From contig OV884060.1 in NCBI GenBank assembly GCA_930367215.1, positions 99,596,151 through 99,660,150 of the forward strand: a stretch of DNA of 64,000 nucleotides. Reading direction: 5' to 3'. The first letter of the stretch is position 1. Each line of letters opens with the position of its first letter. Under the pieces are notes generated by a model. That model did no database searches and had not been told where the DNA came from. It worked only from the letters and a program-made list of their open reading frames with translations. Positions 22,608-33,795 of the stretch are shown here, in pieces. Origin of the DNA: Pollenia angustigena (lineage: Eukaryota > Arthropoda > Insecta > Diptera > Polleniidae). The translations under genes and the position numbers were made by a program.

Positions 22608-23398
22608 AACAAGTAAGAGTGCTATATTCGGCTGTGCCGAATCTTATATACCCTTCACAATTGTGCGAGCAGAATACAGAGCAACAAGACAAAAACTAAA
22701 TAATTTTTACATATACATACATATTTGCAATACCTCAAACTTCATTATAAATAAAATTTAAAAAGCGAAAACTGGTAAATATTTTTTTTAAATCTTTTTT
22801 AGAACATAAAAAAAATAAAAATATTAAAAAAAAAATTTCTTTTTAAAAAACCAAGAATCGAACCGGGAACTCTCAGTTTCTAACAAACCCCCTAGACAAC
22901 TGAACCATGAAGGAACGTTAATCGAATATCATTAAAATGAAATATGGCACGTTGACTGTTCACAAAATTCAACAAAGTTTTGTTGTAATTACTTCTGATG
23001 TTTTTGTTCACCACAAAGTTGGGAAATATATTCACCAAAATAGTTTGCGCCATGTATGTGTGTTTGTTTGTTTTCTTTTATCTTTTTTGGCGAGTTTTTA
23101 AGTAGCAAAAAACACAAAAATTCCTAGTTTCTATTTGTAAAAATATTTTCGTTAAATGATGAAATAATAAAGAAGGGTGATAACGAAAATCATATTGGGC
23201 ATTATGCTAGTATATGTAAGCAATTGAAAGGGGGGGGGGGGGGGGGGGTAGAGGGACATCACATGGTTAAATCAAGTTCTCTCCTCATAAGGTCCCAGAA
23301 TATATATACTTTATGGGGTCTAAAATCAATATTGTGGAAATTACAAACGTTATGACAAACTTATATATACCCTTTTCCACGTGAGGTGAAGGGTATAA
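22608..23398 (-). repeat. Inverted copy of the ATACCCTTCACC fly repeat with tRNA-like insert
   Basis: Reverse-complemented, it starts ATACCCTTCACCTCACGTGG (23395) and ends GAATATAGCACTCTTACTTG (22611), as in the 1935-2318 copy. A run of about 18 G lies at 23229-23248. The stretch from about 22840 to 23150 is absent from the first copy and includes a tRNA-like unit, so it is an insertion. Confidence 0.65.
22850..22918 (-). repeat. tRNA-like unit inside the fly repeat
   Basis: Minus strand: TGGTTCAGTTGTCTAGG (A-box-like), then GGTTCGATTC (B box) at tRNA spacing, then GGTTTTTT, a possible Pol III terminator. It resembles the unit at 462-525. The anticodon arm is not well formed, so a functional tRNA is unlikely. 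Confidence 0.5.
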
Positions 23399-23545
23399 AA
23401 ACAATTGAAGATTGTAAGGAACCAACAAAATACATGGATATGACTTAAGGTATGTTTAAACCTAACAAATATTTGACAATAGAATCTAAAAAACGCGTGA
23501 CCAATAAATTTATCAAACTTAAGCTTTATTTTTTACAATTTCTTC

Positions 23546-25131
23546 TAGGGCTTCCAATCGGGATTGGTTTTTTTTAATCCCGGGATCGGGATTAAAGAAA
23601 ATATTTCGTTTTCGGGATCCCGGAATTTTCGGAATATTTTGAATCCCGGGATTCACGGGATTTTTAAAAAATTTTCGGGATTTTTCGGGATTTATTTGTT
23701 TTATACCAAATATAATAAATACTTTTTCAACTGCATGAAAAAAACTTAATTTTCCAGTAAATACTCATATTTCATGAACATATACTTAGGTATTATTTAT
23801 TTGTAAAAAATATAATAAAACAAACTTAAAGTAATAATTGATCGCAATTCATAAAGATAATGTAATAAAAACGTAACAAAAAACCATACAAATTTTATTT
23901 TTTATCAATATTTGATTATTGATATAATAATCACACCATTTCGAAATGTATTTAAAAAATTGTGTACAGGAAAATATTTGGACAATTTTAAAATACAATT
24001 GCACAATTTCAACAAAAAAACAAATGGAAAATTTAATAAAAATCCATTCAACTTATTTAATCAATATATTTAAAACATAACTTTTTGTTATTAATAAATT
24101 GTACACATTAGTTGCGTTCGAGAACACAAAAGTTTTTACTATTTTTTACTAAACTTTACTGCAATTTACGAAATTGCGTTCGAGTACACAAAATGCAGTA
24201 AATGAGAACATAAATTGAGAGCGAAAAGTGACAGTTCTTGTGTCAGTCTTTACAAATTTTTGCGGTAAAATTTAGTAAATCAAAAAAACATATGTTTCAA
24301 AAAGTAAACAAACAAAAGTAACAAAACAAAAAATTGTTAAATTAAAGAAAAGTTGAAATAAAATTACACCAAAACAAAAAGTGAATAAATATTAATTGAT
24401 TAAACTTGTTTGTGAAGCATTTATTTGGCTAAATACAAACTTTTGAAATTTTTTTTTGTTATGTTAATGTTTTAGAGTTGTAAAAGTGAAAAGTATTTCG
24501 GTACAAGTAATCAATAGAAAAAAAATTATTCATGTTCTTTTAAATAATTTAACCCGCTGCAAATTAGTAAAATCAAATAAAATAAGAAAAAACAAATATG
24601 AAAGATTACATAAAATGGTTTGTTTGTATTTTCCAAAAATGTTCGTGTTATAAAAAGTATTTAATCGAGTACCGATAGGAAAACGAGTTAAGTAGTCAAA
24701 AGTGTCAATATTTTTCAACACTTCAATTATTTGCCATCAGCTGTTGGCTTTATTTTACGAACTTTTACAACTTTTGCGTTCGCGTACTTTTTTGGCCAAC
24801 AGCTTTTTGTGAGAGAAAATTTTTTAGTTTACTCATTTACTGCATTTTACTGTAAAAGTACTTAAACGCACCTATTGTAATTATTTTTTTCTCAAATGAA
24901 AGGTAGCATAGTTTTTGTTTTGGTATGTTTTGTTTATTTTTGAACAACAGGGTTTATCGAAAACTTTTTTGTCAACAAATACGCCAACAAATAAATATTT
25001 ATTCAAATTATTAAAAAAAAAATTTTTAAATAATACAAAATATAAAAAAAAAATTGGGATCCCGAAAATCCCGGGATTAAAAATCAAAAATCCCGAGATT
25101 CGGGATTCACCTAATCCCGGGATTTCTAAGA
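23546..25131. mobile_element. TAGGG-ended element with iterated CCCGGGATT words
   Basis: Starts TAGGGCTTCCAATCGGGATT and has about ten AATCCCGGGATT-like words in its first 150 bases. The same words recur inverted at 25055-25125. The start recurs at 51350 (TAGGGATGCCAATCGGGATT). The exact right end is missing, so it is probably truncated or rearranged. The TAGGG end recalls hAT elements. No transposase is present, and a second element is nested inside. Confidence 0.6.
24113..24877. mobile_element. Nested inverted-repeat element with TTGCGTTCGAG motif
   Basis: GTTGCGTTCGAGAACACAAA at the left and GTACTTAAACGCACC at the right are imperfect inverted repeats. Inner words TTGCGTTCGAGTACAC (24172) and TTGCGTTCGCGTAC (24773) extend the symmetry. 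ORFs inside are not recognisable. It is a candidate MITE with uncertain ends. Confidence 0.45.
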
Positions 25132-25749
25132 TGATAGTTGCATAATATAATTTAGAAACTGTTAAATAATGTTTGCTCTATTCAAACGTTTTGCAAAATC
25201 AAACAATTCTTTAAGCTGTTATGATACTTGCTATTTTTTGTATTTTTTCTATATTGGAGAACAGTGCAAATATATTTGCATAGGAAAACTGACTAAGTGT
25301 AAAGAGTATGATTATATCATAAAAAATCTTGAAATGTCAAACAAAAATACATGTGTTATCGATAAATAATCTAAGACTGTCAAAAAAATATAAAATTTTT
25401 TAACTTAAAATTGGCATTTCCAGATTAATTGTTAGCACTGTTGTAAATTTTTTTAGTTTTTGATCGAAAGAAACGGGTTTTAACTTTTTTTTTTTTGCGA
25501 TTTTTAGCTTTTATGACGGTTTTTGTGGGGGAAAAACGTGGGCAGTATTGTTTGTTTTGTTTACATTTTATCAAATTGTATTTCTTGTTCTTTCTCGCAT
25601 TTGTTGTTTCATTCAGTCAATCTTAAAAAAATCCAATACAAAAAATAGCAAGTATCATAACACCTTTAAGTAAAATAGTTTTATTTTTTTTTTTTTTAAT
25701 TCCCTAAGCTACTCGCGAGAAGCTTTTCGCTTGTCTGCAGGAAACCAGA
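25132..25749. other. AT-rich intronic sequence
   Basis: No element ends or exons were recognised. The open frame at 25169-25369 has no recognisable domain. Confidence 0.35.
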
Positions 25750-25822
25750 GTCTCTGGCGGGAATCGAACCCGCAACCCCGGCGCTGATAGACTAGCTTAC
25801 TACCAGCTAGCCTACAGGGGCA
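25750..25822 (-). repeat. tRNA-derived SINE-like unit, copy 2
   Basis: Reverse-complemented: TAGGCTAGCTGGTAGTAAGC (A box), then GGGTTCGATTCCCGCC (B box, 25771-25756). About 85 percent alike to 13036-13106 over the whole unit. The two copies define a family with a tRNA-like head. Tail and target duplications were not resolved. Confidence 0.6.
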
Positions 25823-26047
25823 CTCGTGGTTACGTGTAGGACGTCAAATATTTAATAGATAGATCATAGCTTTAGAATTTTTGAAAAACTTTCGTTTTAA
25901 AAATATACAGGAATTAAATATATTTATTATTTGAGATATTCCCCCAAATTTATTTTAAATGAGTTTTGATTTGTTGGTAGCTAAGCATGTCTATATGAAT
26001 CAGTAGACTTTAGCCGTATTTTTGAAAAGTTGCAAGCAAAACCTCTT

Positions 26048-26268
26048 ACACTCAATTTTCACGATGATTTTTTCCCCTATTTTTGAAACATGTCTTTTTT
26101 AGTTTGATAGCGAGCGGGGGAGAGAAGTAAGCAGGGTAGAAAAAAAGACATGAATCGTATTTTCTGTGTTTTTTTTGACATTCCTCTTTGCATTTAATTT
26201 TGTTTCTTTAAAAAAGAACTACAAAAAAGACATGTCTTTTAAATCATCGTGAAAATTAGGTGTTAGCC
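26048..26268. mobile_element. Small TIR element with AATTTTCACGATGATTT ends
   Basis: TACACTCAATTTTCACGATG at the left and CATCGTGAAAATTAGGTGTT at the right are inverted repeats, with inner GACATGTC-like words at both sides. About 220 bp, non-coding; target duplication not resolved. Confidence 0.55.
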
Positions 26269-27915
26269 AGGATAATATATTTCAAATGATATTGTTTCAC
26301 ATTATAGAAACCAATAGAAATATGAACATGGTTTTTGTATGAAATATCTGTCAATTCGTCGATTACAATTTAAAACCTTCCATGACATTGTTTGATTCCT
26401 TCAATTTTGTTTTAAGTTCTTGGTGTTTTAATAATTAAAACTGATGAATTTGCCCATATCGTTGATTCCGCCGGTATGATTTAGTTCTAAGCATGAAGAT
26501 ATGCTAGAACTACTTAAGAGTTTTTCAACTATTTATGGCAGCATATTTAAGTAAAGTATTATTTTCAGTATGTTAAGAACTACTTGGACCAGCGTCAAGT
26601 TTACTTGGCGTACATTTATGTCATGCTTGTGGACTAATAAAACGTGATTAATATGGAGTGACGTTAAAGAACCTTTCCATCTTATCATGTTAGGGCCCTT
26701 AAAGCACCATTGTATTTTAAACCAGTTCGAAATATAACCAAATATGACATCTTTATCAAAAAAAATATACATACATATGTATATATAATTACTTTTTAAG
26801 CTAAACATTTTATTGTAGTATTTTGAATTGTTTTTGGTTTATTTACAAGAACACACGCTTTTTGTTTATTTACTTCTGTTATATTTTGTTTTGACATTCC
26901 TCATAAAAAGTTACAGTTTGCCCAATATTAAAAAAGAAAAATACTTAAATTACGGGTACATTTATAACAAAAGTAAGGAAAACGGTATATTTTTATCAAA
27001 ATAAACGGTTTATTCGATATTCGAAAAATTGACATTTTAAAATATCCGACTTGGGCAAAACTAAAAAAAACCGGGCGAATACTATTCGTTCGATCTCCGT
27101 ACATTTACCTAATACTTGCATTTTTTTTAAATTAAATTGAATTTTTAAGTTACATATTTAAACTACTGAGTTTATGTTGCGGCTATTTACTAATGTTTTA
27201 CCTTTTAGCTTTAAACTGTTTGTCAATTTATGTCGCCTATTCGTTGTGCAGCAGTCGTTCACCCACAATAAATTCATAAAAATGGCAATAAAAGCAATTT
27301 TTACCTTTTCCAAATTAATTAATTAATAGCCTGACGCGCTAGAACTGTTTTGGCCGAAACTGTTTTAACCGAATATCTTACAATGAGTTACAGAAATTGC
27401 TGTAGGTTAATTATAATTGGGTATAGAATTGTAGGTTAGAGTCCGGACTAGAAGTGAGTATAATTTTTTTTTTACATATTTTGACGCTCAGGACTTATGC
27501 TCTATTAAATAACAGGTGTCAGGGAAATTTTGACATTTAAAAAAAAAATAAAAATATTGAATTGTTCTACATGTCGCAGAGTTAAATGCTTTAAACCGCT
27601 TATAGTTAAGAAGATAAAATAATACACTAAACTTATTTTGTAAAAAAAAACTTTTAAAAACAAAAAAGTTATGAGCATTTTAACTTGAAAAATTTACTAA
27701 GAAATTCATAACTAACCAAATACTAAGAAATTCCATTTTGGACCACCCAGTTCTCAGTGAAATAGTTGAAATATGGTTAAAATTGTTTGGCTCCCGAGGT
27801 TTACTGTTATATCAAAACCCCTTAAACCACTTAATGTAATATAAACTTAACATAATATAAACTAAACTCAACATAATATGAATCTACTAAACCTGCTACA
27901 CTTCCGGCACATGAC
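26269..27915. other. AT-rich intronic sequence without recognised gene
   Basis: No recognisable exon, repeat boundary or RNA. The frame at 26533-26808 (minus) is unsupported. Confidence 0.35.
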
Positions 27916-28210
27916 AATAAATTTTAATACAAAATAATTCCTTGGAATTATTTCACAAATAATAAATTTATTAATTTGCAATTTTAATACAAAATAATAA
28001 TTCTTTGGAATTATTTTACAAATAATAAATTTATTAATTTGCAATTTTTATATAAAACAATTCGTTGAAATATTTCACAAATTTATCAAGTTTGCATTTT
28101 TTATACAAAACAATTCTTTGGAATTGTTTTACGAATATGCCAATACCTTTTAATACAAAGCAGTTCTTTAAAATTGTTTTAAACTTACTTAGTTGAATTT
28201 CCGGCACACG
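27900..28210 (+). repeat. Degenerate tandem array, about five 50-65 bp units
   Basis: Units follow the pattern TTTTAATACAAAATAATTC, TTGGAATTATTT, CACAAATAATAAATTTAT, and occur from 27923, 27986, 28048, 28095 and 28149. Unit length shrinks from about 63 to 50 bases. The array is framed by TTCCGGCACATGACAATA (27903) and TTCCGGCACACGCCAATA (28199), so the frame itself is a direct repeat. Confidence 0.7.
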
Positions 28211-28224
28211 CCAATATCTCGATT

Positions 28225-28339
28225 CTTTGATCGTTTCAAAACATCAGACTATCATCAGTTTCTGCGACCGCACATAATATATTTGTGTGCGTGCGGTCGC
28301 AGAGACTGATAATAGTCTGATGTTTTGAAACGAACAAAG
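28225..28339. repeat. 115-bp near-perfect hairpin
   Basis: CTTTGATCGTTTCAAAACAT at 28225 is followed by the inverted arm ending ATGTTTTGAAACGAACAAAG at 28339. Arms are about 50 bp with few mismatches, and the centre includes GCGACCGCAC and its complement. It could be a compact fold-back MITE or a source of hairpin RNA. Confidence 0.75.
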
Positions 28340-28723
28340 TTGTAATGTACATGTGAATTGCCGACCGTGTCCGTGTGAAAAATACGATTATTGACTGGCT
28401 CGCGAGTCTATGGAGTGGTTATCACTGTTCTAAAATACCAAAACAACTGACCAAATAAGCAAGATAAACATAATAAATTAATATAAGCAAAGTTGGAAAA
28501 GATGAAAGAGAGTCAGTCAAGTGTCAATTGGGAACGGTCTTAATTAGTTTAAGTTTTAACCAATAAGTTTTTAAAAGTAATAAATAAAGTTGAAAACAAA
28601 AGAAAATAATTTTTTTTTATTTCCTTACAACTTCAACATAAAAGTGTTTACCTGCATTAACTTTCAAATAAATAAAATAATTTTAAAATTAAAATACATA
28701 AAAAAATAATTTGGGCCGCCTCA

Positions 28724-30007
28724 CAGTGCGGCCGATTGCCAAAAAGCTGGCCAAAACTCGAAAAATAAGTGTCTAGATAAGATTTTTTAACATGAAGTTG
28801 GCTTGAGGGATCCTATAAGAAGTAATAATTGTTAAAAGTAACGTCCTTTACCCCAAAATCTTTCATTATTTTCAGTTTGGAGTTTTGCCTTTTTTTCAAA
28901 TGCAATATTGTGAAGTCATTCGGAAAAGCCTTTACACGTGTAATAGCGCGTGCAGCAAAGAAAATCTAATTCATAATCTAATCATAATGGATTGTACGTT
29001 TGAAGGTTAGTAAAAAATTTTGTAAATGTCAGTTTTCAAATCAAATGACAATAAAACGCGCCAAATGCTGTCTTCTAACCATTTGGAGGTTACTTGGAAA
29101 AGTATTAACTATCGATTAAGCCAAAATTCAGCTGTCCACTCCTGCCCCTTAAATTGTTATGGGTTTTTTCTAAGGATGCTTTGTCAAAACCTCCCAGTAA
29201 AAAATTTAATCTTATTGAAATTTTCGTACTTCAAAAAATTTAGAAACATTTAGAATGCCTTAAACAACAATTATCAATGAAAGTGTTGCCCAAAAGTTAT
29301 TAATAAATTGTTTAAACAAAAAATTATTCAACAATTTTTGCGATAAACTATTATCTTTCTTAAACAATTCGAATTTTTTCAGAATTATCTCTCAACTATA
29401 AAAATAATCTTATTTTTAGGTTGCAGTATGTCCACTACTGGTGATTTACCAAGGTTACAATTATTTTAAGTAATAAAAGATATTTTGAAGGATGATATCA
29501 ACGTGATTTATGAAAGGATTGAAAAATTTTTGTCTGAAAACCAAAATATGACTTATTATTTATCAGAAAACGAGAAACGGGAAATATCAGATTTGGTGTT
29601 TGGATAAAAACAAGATGGGATTCAAGTAAAAGGACTGAAGAAAAATTTATAAGAAAAAATTATGATTGGTTGAGGAAGACTATTAAGTTAAAAAAAGATG
29701 ATAAAAAAATTCCAAAAATATTAATACAAAACAATCTTGTATTTTCCATTTCGAATTTAATAATTCTGACAGAAAATTCGTAATAAGCTACCCCAAACCC
29801 CTCAAAAATGATATGTAACTTGATTATGATAAATAATACATGATATAATACCCCAGGGGATGGTTGATTAGGGGTGAAGGGGTGAATTTCCGCACATTTG
29901 ACATAAAATTTGTAATCAGCGACCCCAAAAACCCCCAAGATTCCTGTTTAGAGTGAATTACATGAATTTTTGAATTTTGGGCAGCTTTTTGGCAATCGGC
30001 CGCACTG
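28724..30007 (+). mobile_element. TIR element ending CAGTGCGGCCG, with decayed transposase
   Basis: CAGTGCGGCCGATTGCC at 28724 continues AAAAAGCTG, and the exact complement ends at 30007; the inverted repeat is 26 bp. A forward frame at 29605-29695 reads TRWDSSKRTEEKF then IRKNYDWLRKTIKL, similar in kind to N-terminal parts of Transib-type transposases, with frameshifts. A possible small first exon MDCTFEG followed by GTTAGT lies at 28987. Neither an 8-bp nor a convincing 5-bp duplication was found, so the superfamily is open. Confidence 0.6.
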
Positions 30008-30330
30008 TTCGTAACATCACTATTACCTATTGTCATGCCAGTACTGTAAAATGTTAACGCTGTGTAAGAGATCACAAGTTGCTTGTGTGGTTATTAAAAG
30101 CAAAATACATTATGGCGCCAAACATGCCAGCGGTATCACAATTGCAAATAAGTACAGTTACTATATTTACTACAGTTTTAAGTATTGTAGATGGTTGTTG
30201 ATGTTGTCGTGTTTTAAATTTATCAAGATTTACCAAAGCTACAATATGTAAAGGGCTTTAATAGCAAACCGTGAATTTCGCTTTTATGGTACGAATGAGG
30301 ATTTATTTTTCATATTAATAATAACCTTAC

Positions 30331-30398
30331 CTTCCATCCCAGATTTTCAAAAAATGTGCACAAACGTGACTGTCCAGTCGTTTTTCCACCACAAGGAC
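30331..30398 (-). CDS. ttd14: ttd14 exon (68 bp) with P-loop [13 protein letters not shown]
   Basis: On the minus strand TTTTAAAG is followed by 68 bases reading, after two bases of a Gly codon, [20 protein letters not shown] and WK, then the donor GTAAGG. GxxGGKT is a Walker A nucleotide-binding loop. The surrounding residues match Ttd14 (AAA_28-type P-loop fold), a protein required for movement of TRPL channels in the fly eye. It joins in phase with 18131-18168. The upstream exon, expected to end in a TGG-like sequence before the P-loop, was not found. The only host coding sequence recognised in the window is this exon and its partner. Confidence 0.88.
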
Positions 30399-30608
30399 CT
30401 TTAAAACAATTAAGAATTTTGTTGAATTACATTAACATATATGAAAATAAAAAATTATTGAAACTAAAAAATGTTTATTGTGGGATTTTAATATTACATA
30501 CATATTAAATACACTGTGCATAGAGTACAATATGCCACAAAAAATTAACCTCAAAAATAAGATGATTTTCAAGTTAAATTGGGCCTGCTGAAGACGAATT
30601 TATACTAT

Positions 30609-31094
30609 GTTCACACTTGGGTTCTTAAACGCGTTTAAGCAGCTCGAACGTGATTAAGCTCTAATCACTTCAAAATCGAGATGATTACCCATACATTGAA
30701 GTGACTTGTTAATCACTTCAAATCGACATGATTACAACTAAATCACTTCATAAACCACATAGAATCCACTGAACATACCTAATAATGTAGAATCGCCAAC
30801 ATATCGTGTACAACCGGCCAAGATTTCTGCTTATTGTTTTTATTTTTTCCTTAAATAATTCATAAATTTTCTCAATTTCATTATTAAAATGATTAAAATA
30901 ATCTTCTGATAACTTAATAAAAGTGTTTTTATCCATTTTTAATACTTTAAAGAAATATAAATTTGTTTGTTGTTTTTTTGTGTGTTTTTTTTCTTAATCA
31001 TCTGTCATCTTAATCATCTCAAATGTAATGTGAACGGCTTTGATTAGCTAAATCAACATTTTGCTTAAACGCGTTTAAAACCCTAAGTGTGAGC
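30609..31094. mobile_element. TIR element (about 490 bp) with AAACGCGTTTAAGCA ends
   Basis: TTCACACTTGGGTTCTTAAA then CGCGTTTAAGC at the left, with an inverted counterpart TGCTTAAACGCGTTTAAAAC then CCTAAGTGTGAGC at the right. A 62-codon frame (30936-30748, minus) is present but unrecognised. It lies upstream of the ttd14 exon. Target duplication not resolved. Confidence 0.65.
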
Positions 31095-31888
31095 TCATAT
31101 CTTAAATTTTTATAAGCGGATAAAAAACGAAATTAATATTTAGTAAAAACATCCGAATATGAGTTTTTATAAAAAAAAATTTATCCAACGCTACTACAGT
31201 ATTTTGTACATACTTTATTGCGGTTAAAGGTAGTTTGTTTACACCTTTCAGTCTATTCCAAAATACTTCATAAATGCAGTGTTGCAAAGCGTCACTGAAA
31301 ACAAAAGCGTGTATACGGTTAGGACCAATAAGGAACTCAAGGAAATGTTTAAAGAAAGGCAGCCGTATGCATAACAAAAAGTTAGCCACTGGTTTTACAC
31401 TACGTACAACAAGCTGCTACTTGTCTCAATTGTTCCAACAGAACTGGTCCTGGGATTGTTGGAAATAGAATGAGAACAAAAAGAAAGCAGAACTAATCAC
31501 TTAACTGATATATATCGATGGCTTAAAATAAAAAAGGCGCAACTCGATTTTTTTAAAAAACAGCTTTTTTGTTTATTCTGGAAGCTAATGCCACATGTAT
31601 CTTGATTTAAAATTTTTAAGGGGCTGTAGTACACAATTTATTGGATATTTTTATTAAAAATTGCATTATGTATAACTTTTTTATTTAAAATTTTACGGAT
31701 TTTATTAAATTTTTTTCTTCCTATGTAAACAAACAAAAAAATCGAGTTAGGCCTTTTTTATATTAAGAAGGCAGAAACTGTATTTTAATATGTAAGCTTT
31801 TGTACTTCTTTATAAAACTGTTTTTGTAACGAGCTCAGTGTTCGCCGGTTGTGGATACATTTCTGTGGGACTATTTAAAAATTGTTTC
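31095..31888. other. Sequence without recognised gene
   Basis: No exon or repeat end was recognised. Open frames on both strands at 31102-31468 overlap and carry no domain I know. The segment 31889-31901 is the left target duplication of the Jockey-type LINE. Confidence 0.35.
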
Positions 31889-32281
31889 ATAATAGTAGTT
31901 CAGTTCGGTCAGTTCGGTTTGTGCTTTGTTGTGATACAGATGTGTATTTTTAGCCCCGCATACGATTTGAACTATTAATTAATCACATTTGATTTTGTAA
32001 TACATAAATATAAGCAGCGAATGGACGCTTAAAAAAAAAAGAATATATTTTGTTATTTAAATTATTTAACATAATAGTGAACAATTTAAAACGACAAAAT
32101 TAAATAAAATAAAACAGTAAAAATATATATGTATGTACGTATGAATGTTCATACATGTGTATACATATTCTGAACAAAAACATTTAAATTTCTTGTTTTT
32201 TTTTTTGTTGTTGTAAAATACAATAAATAATAAAAATATTAAAGCAAAGCAAAACGGTGAAAAACAAAAACAACTCTTTGC

Positions 32282-33795
32282 ATGATTACGAACAGTGAAA
32301 CAACACTAAGACAAAATGAAAGAAACGTTTACGTTTTAGTTCAGGCAAACGATAATAATGTAGAAATAAATAAAACAAAACAAAACAATATAAACTATTT
32401 AACGGCTAAGCCAATTATTCGAACACGTTCCCTATCACCCTCGGTGTTTACAAAAACAGTGGATAGTGACTCATTAAAAAAACTACAACTAGATTTGGTG
32501 ACAAGTGTTGCCAGGTCAGCAAGTATGGCCGTGACGTCAAAATCAAATTTAGTGGGAAATGATACCAACTTAAACACAAATGAAATGGAAAACCCCCCTG
32601 TAAAAAATTGTCAAAAGCCTACAGTACAAGTTGGTATTGACAGGTACATAACAGTGCTTAAACGGGGACGCAGCCCTACCTCTGCAGCTGTTGCTTCGGC
32701 ATCCAAAGTGCCATCTTTTGATAAAATAAATTCCCAAAATCGCTTTGCAATTCTGGAGGATGAACCCTCTGAAGCCCCAAACGTCTTAAATCGTCCAAGT
32801 CTCCCCCAATATATCTTAGGGAGCATAACTCAAATGATCTAATAAAGAGTTTAATTTCGTTGATTGGTGAAAATTCTTTTTATGTTGCTGCAATAAAGCG
32901 AGGTAGTATAAATGAAACTAAAATTCAAGTAAATCATGAAAATGACTTTCGCAAAATAATAAGCAAATTTGAGGCACTTAAAAAAAGTTTTTACACATAC
33001 CAACTCAAGAGCAGTAAAGGTCTCCAGGTGGTGATTAAGGGAATTGATTCATGCGTAGACCCAGAGGAAATTAAAACTTTCTTGGAAGAAAAAGGCTTCA
33101 AGATAAAACATGTGGTAAATATTAGAAATAGGGACAAAATTCCACAACCACTTTTTCGAGTAGAATTAGAGCCCGGCGACATTAAGTTAAAAAAAAACGA
33201 AACGCATCCCATTTATAGTGTGAAATATATTCTATACAGAAAAATCACAATTGAGGAGCCGCACAAAAAAAACGGACCTGTTCAGTGCTTAAACTGCCAA
33301 GAATTTGGCCATACTAAGGCATACTGCTACTTACCCCCTGTCTGCGTAGTATGTGGTGAACTACACGGTACAGTTTCTTGTGATAAGTCTAAAACCGACC
33401 CCAACGTAAAAAAATGTAGCAACTGTGGCGGTAATCACACTGCCAATTATAGAGGATGCCCAGTATATAAAATTGTCAAGCAGACGGTTGGACCGAAAAC
33501 AAATACCCCTCAAATGCAGGTTGCAAATCAGGTAAACACAAATGCAATTCAAGCCCCCCAGCCTAGTAATAACAGAACCTCTTACGCTAACGTCCTAAAA
33601 TCAAACCATCAGCCAATGTAAGGTGCCTCGCCAAGTAATGATGAAACTCCGGTTTCTAATTTAAGTCGTTTAGAAAAAACCATGGAAACATAAGTGCAAA
33701 CATTAAATAGTTTTACGAACACAATGGGTAATATGATGCAGGAAATGCTTAGAATGCAATCGATGTTATTGCAAGCTGTACTTAACAAACCATGA
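32282..33795 (+). pseudogene. Jockey-type ORF1 (nucleic-acid-binding, Gag-like), broken
   Basis: First frame 32282-32842; the second frame runs from near 32800 through 33621, with a one-base shift close to the C run at 32803-32807. The second frame has a PRE_C2HC-like region and three zinc knuckles, CLNCQEFGHTKAYC, CVVCGELHGTVSC and CSNCGGNHTANYRGC (about residues 143-200 from 32860). Two in-frame stops, TAA at 33619 and TAA at 33691, precede the original end TGA at 33793, which overlaps the ORF2 start (ATGA). The stretch between those stops and the end still encodes a Met-rich tail (MMQEMLRMQSMLLQAVL). The protein would bind the element RNA. Confidence 0.9.

Larger units (their letters stand above)
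18169..30330 (-). other. ttd14: 12.16 kb intron of ttd14
   Basis: The donor GTAAGG lies at 30330-30325 and the acceptor TTTCAG at 18174-18169. The intron is filled with transposon remnants: Harbinger-like MITEs, a Transib derivative, a Loa/I-type LINE fragment, a CCCGGGATT-rich element, tRNA-like units, a tandem array and a TIR element ending about 320 bp from the upstream exon. No other exon was recognised inside, although micro-exons could be missed. Confidence 0.8.

Noticed and set aside
27900..28210. CRISPR-like array
   Set aside because: Units are degenerate, contiguous and AT-rich without spacers, in a eukaryotic intron.
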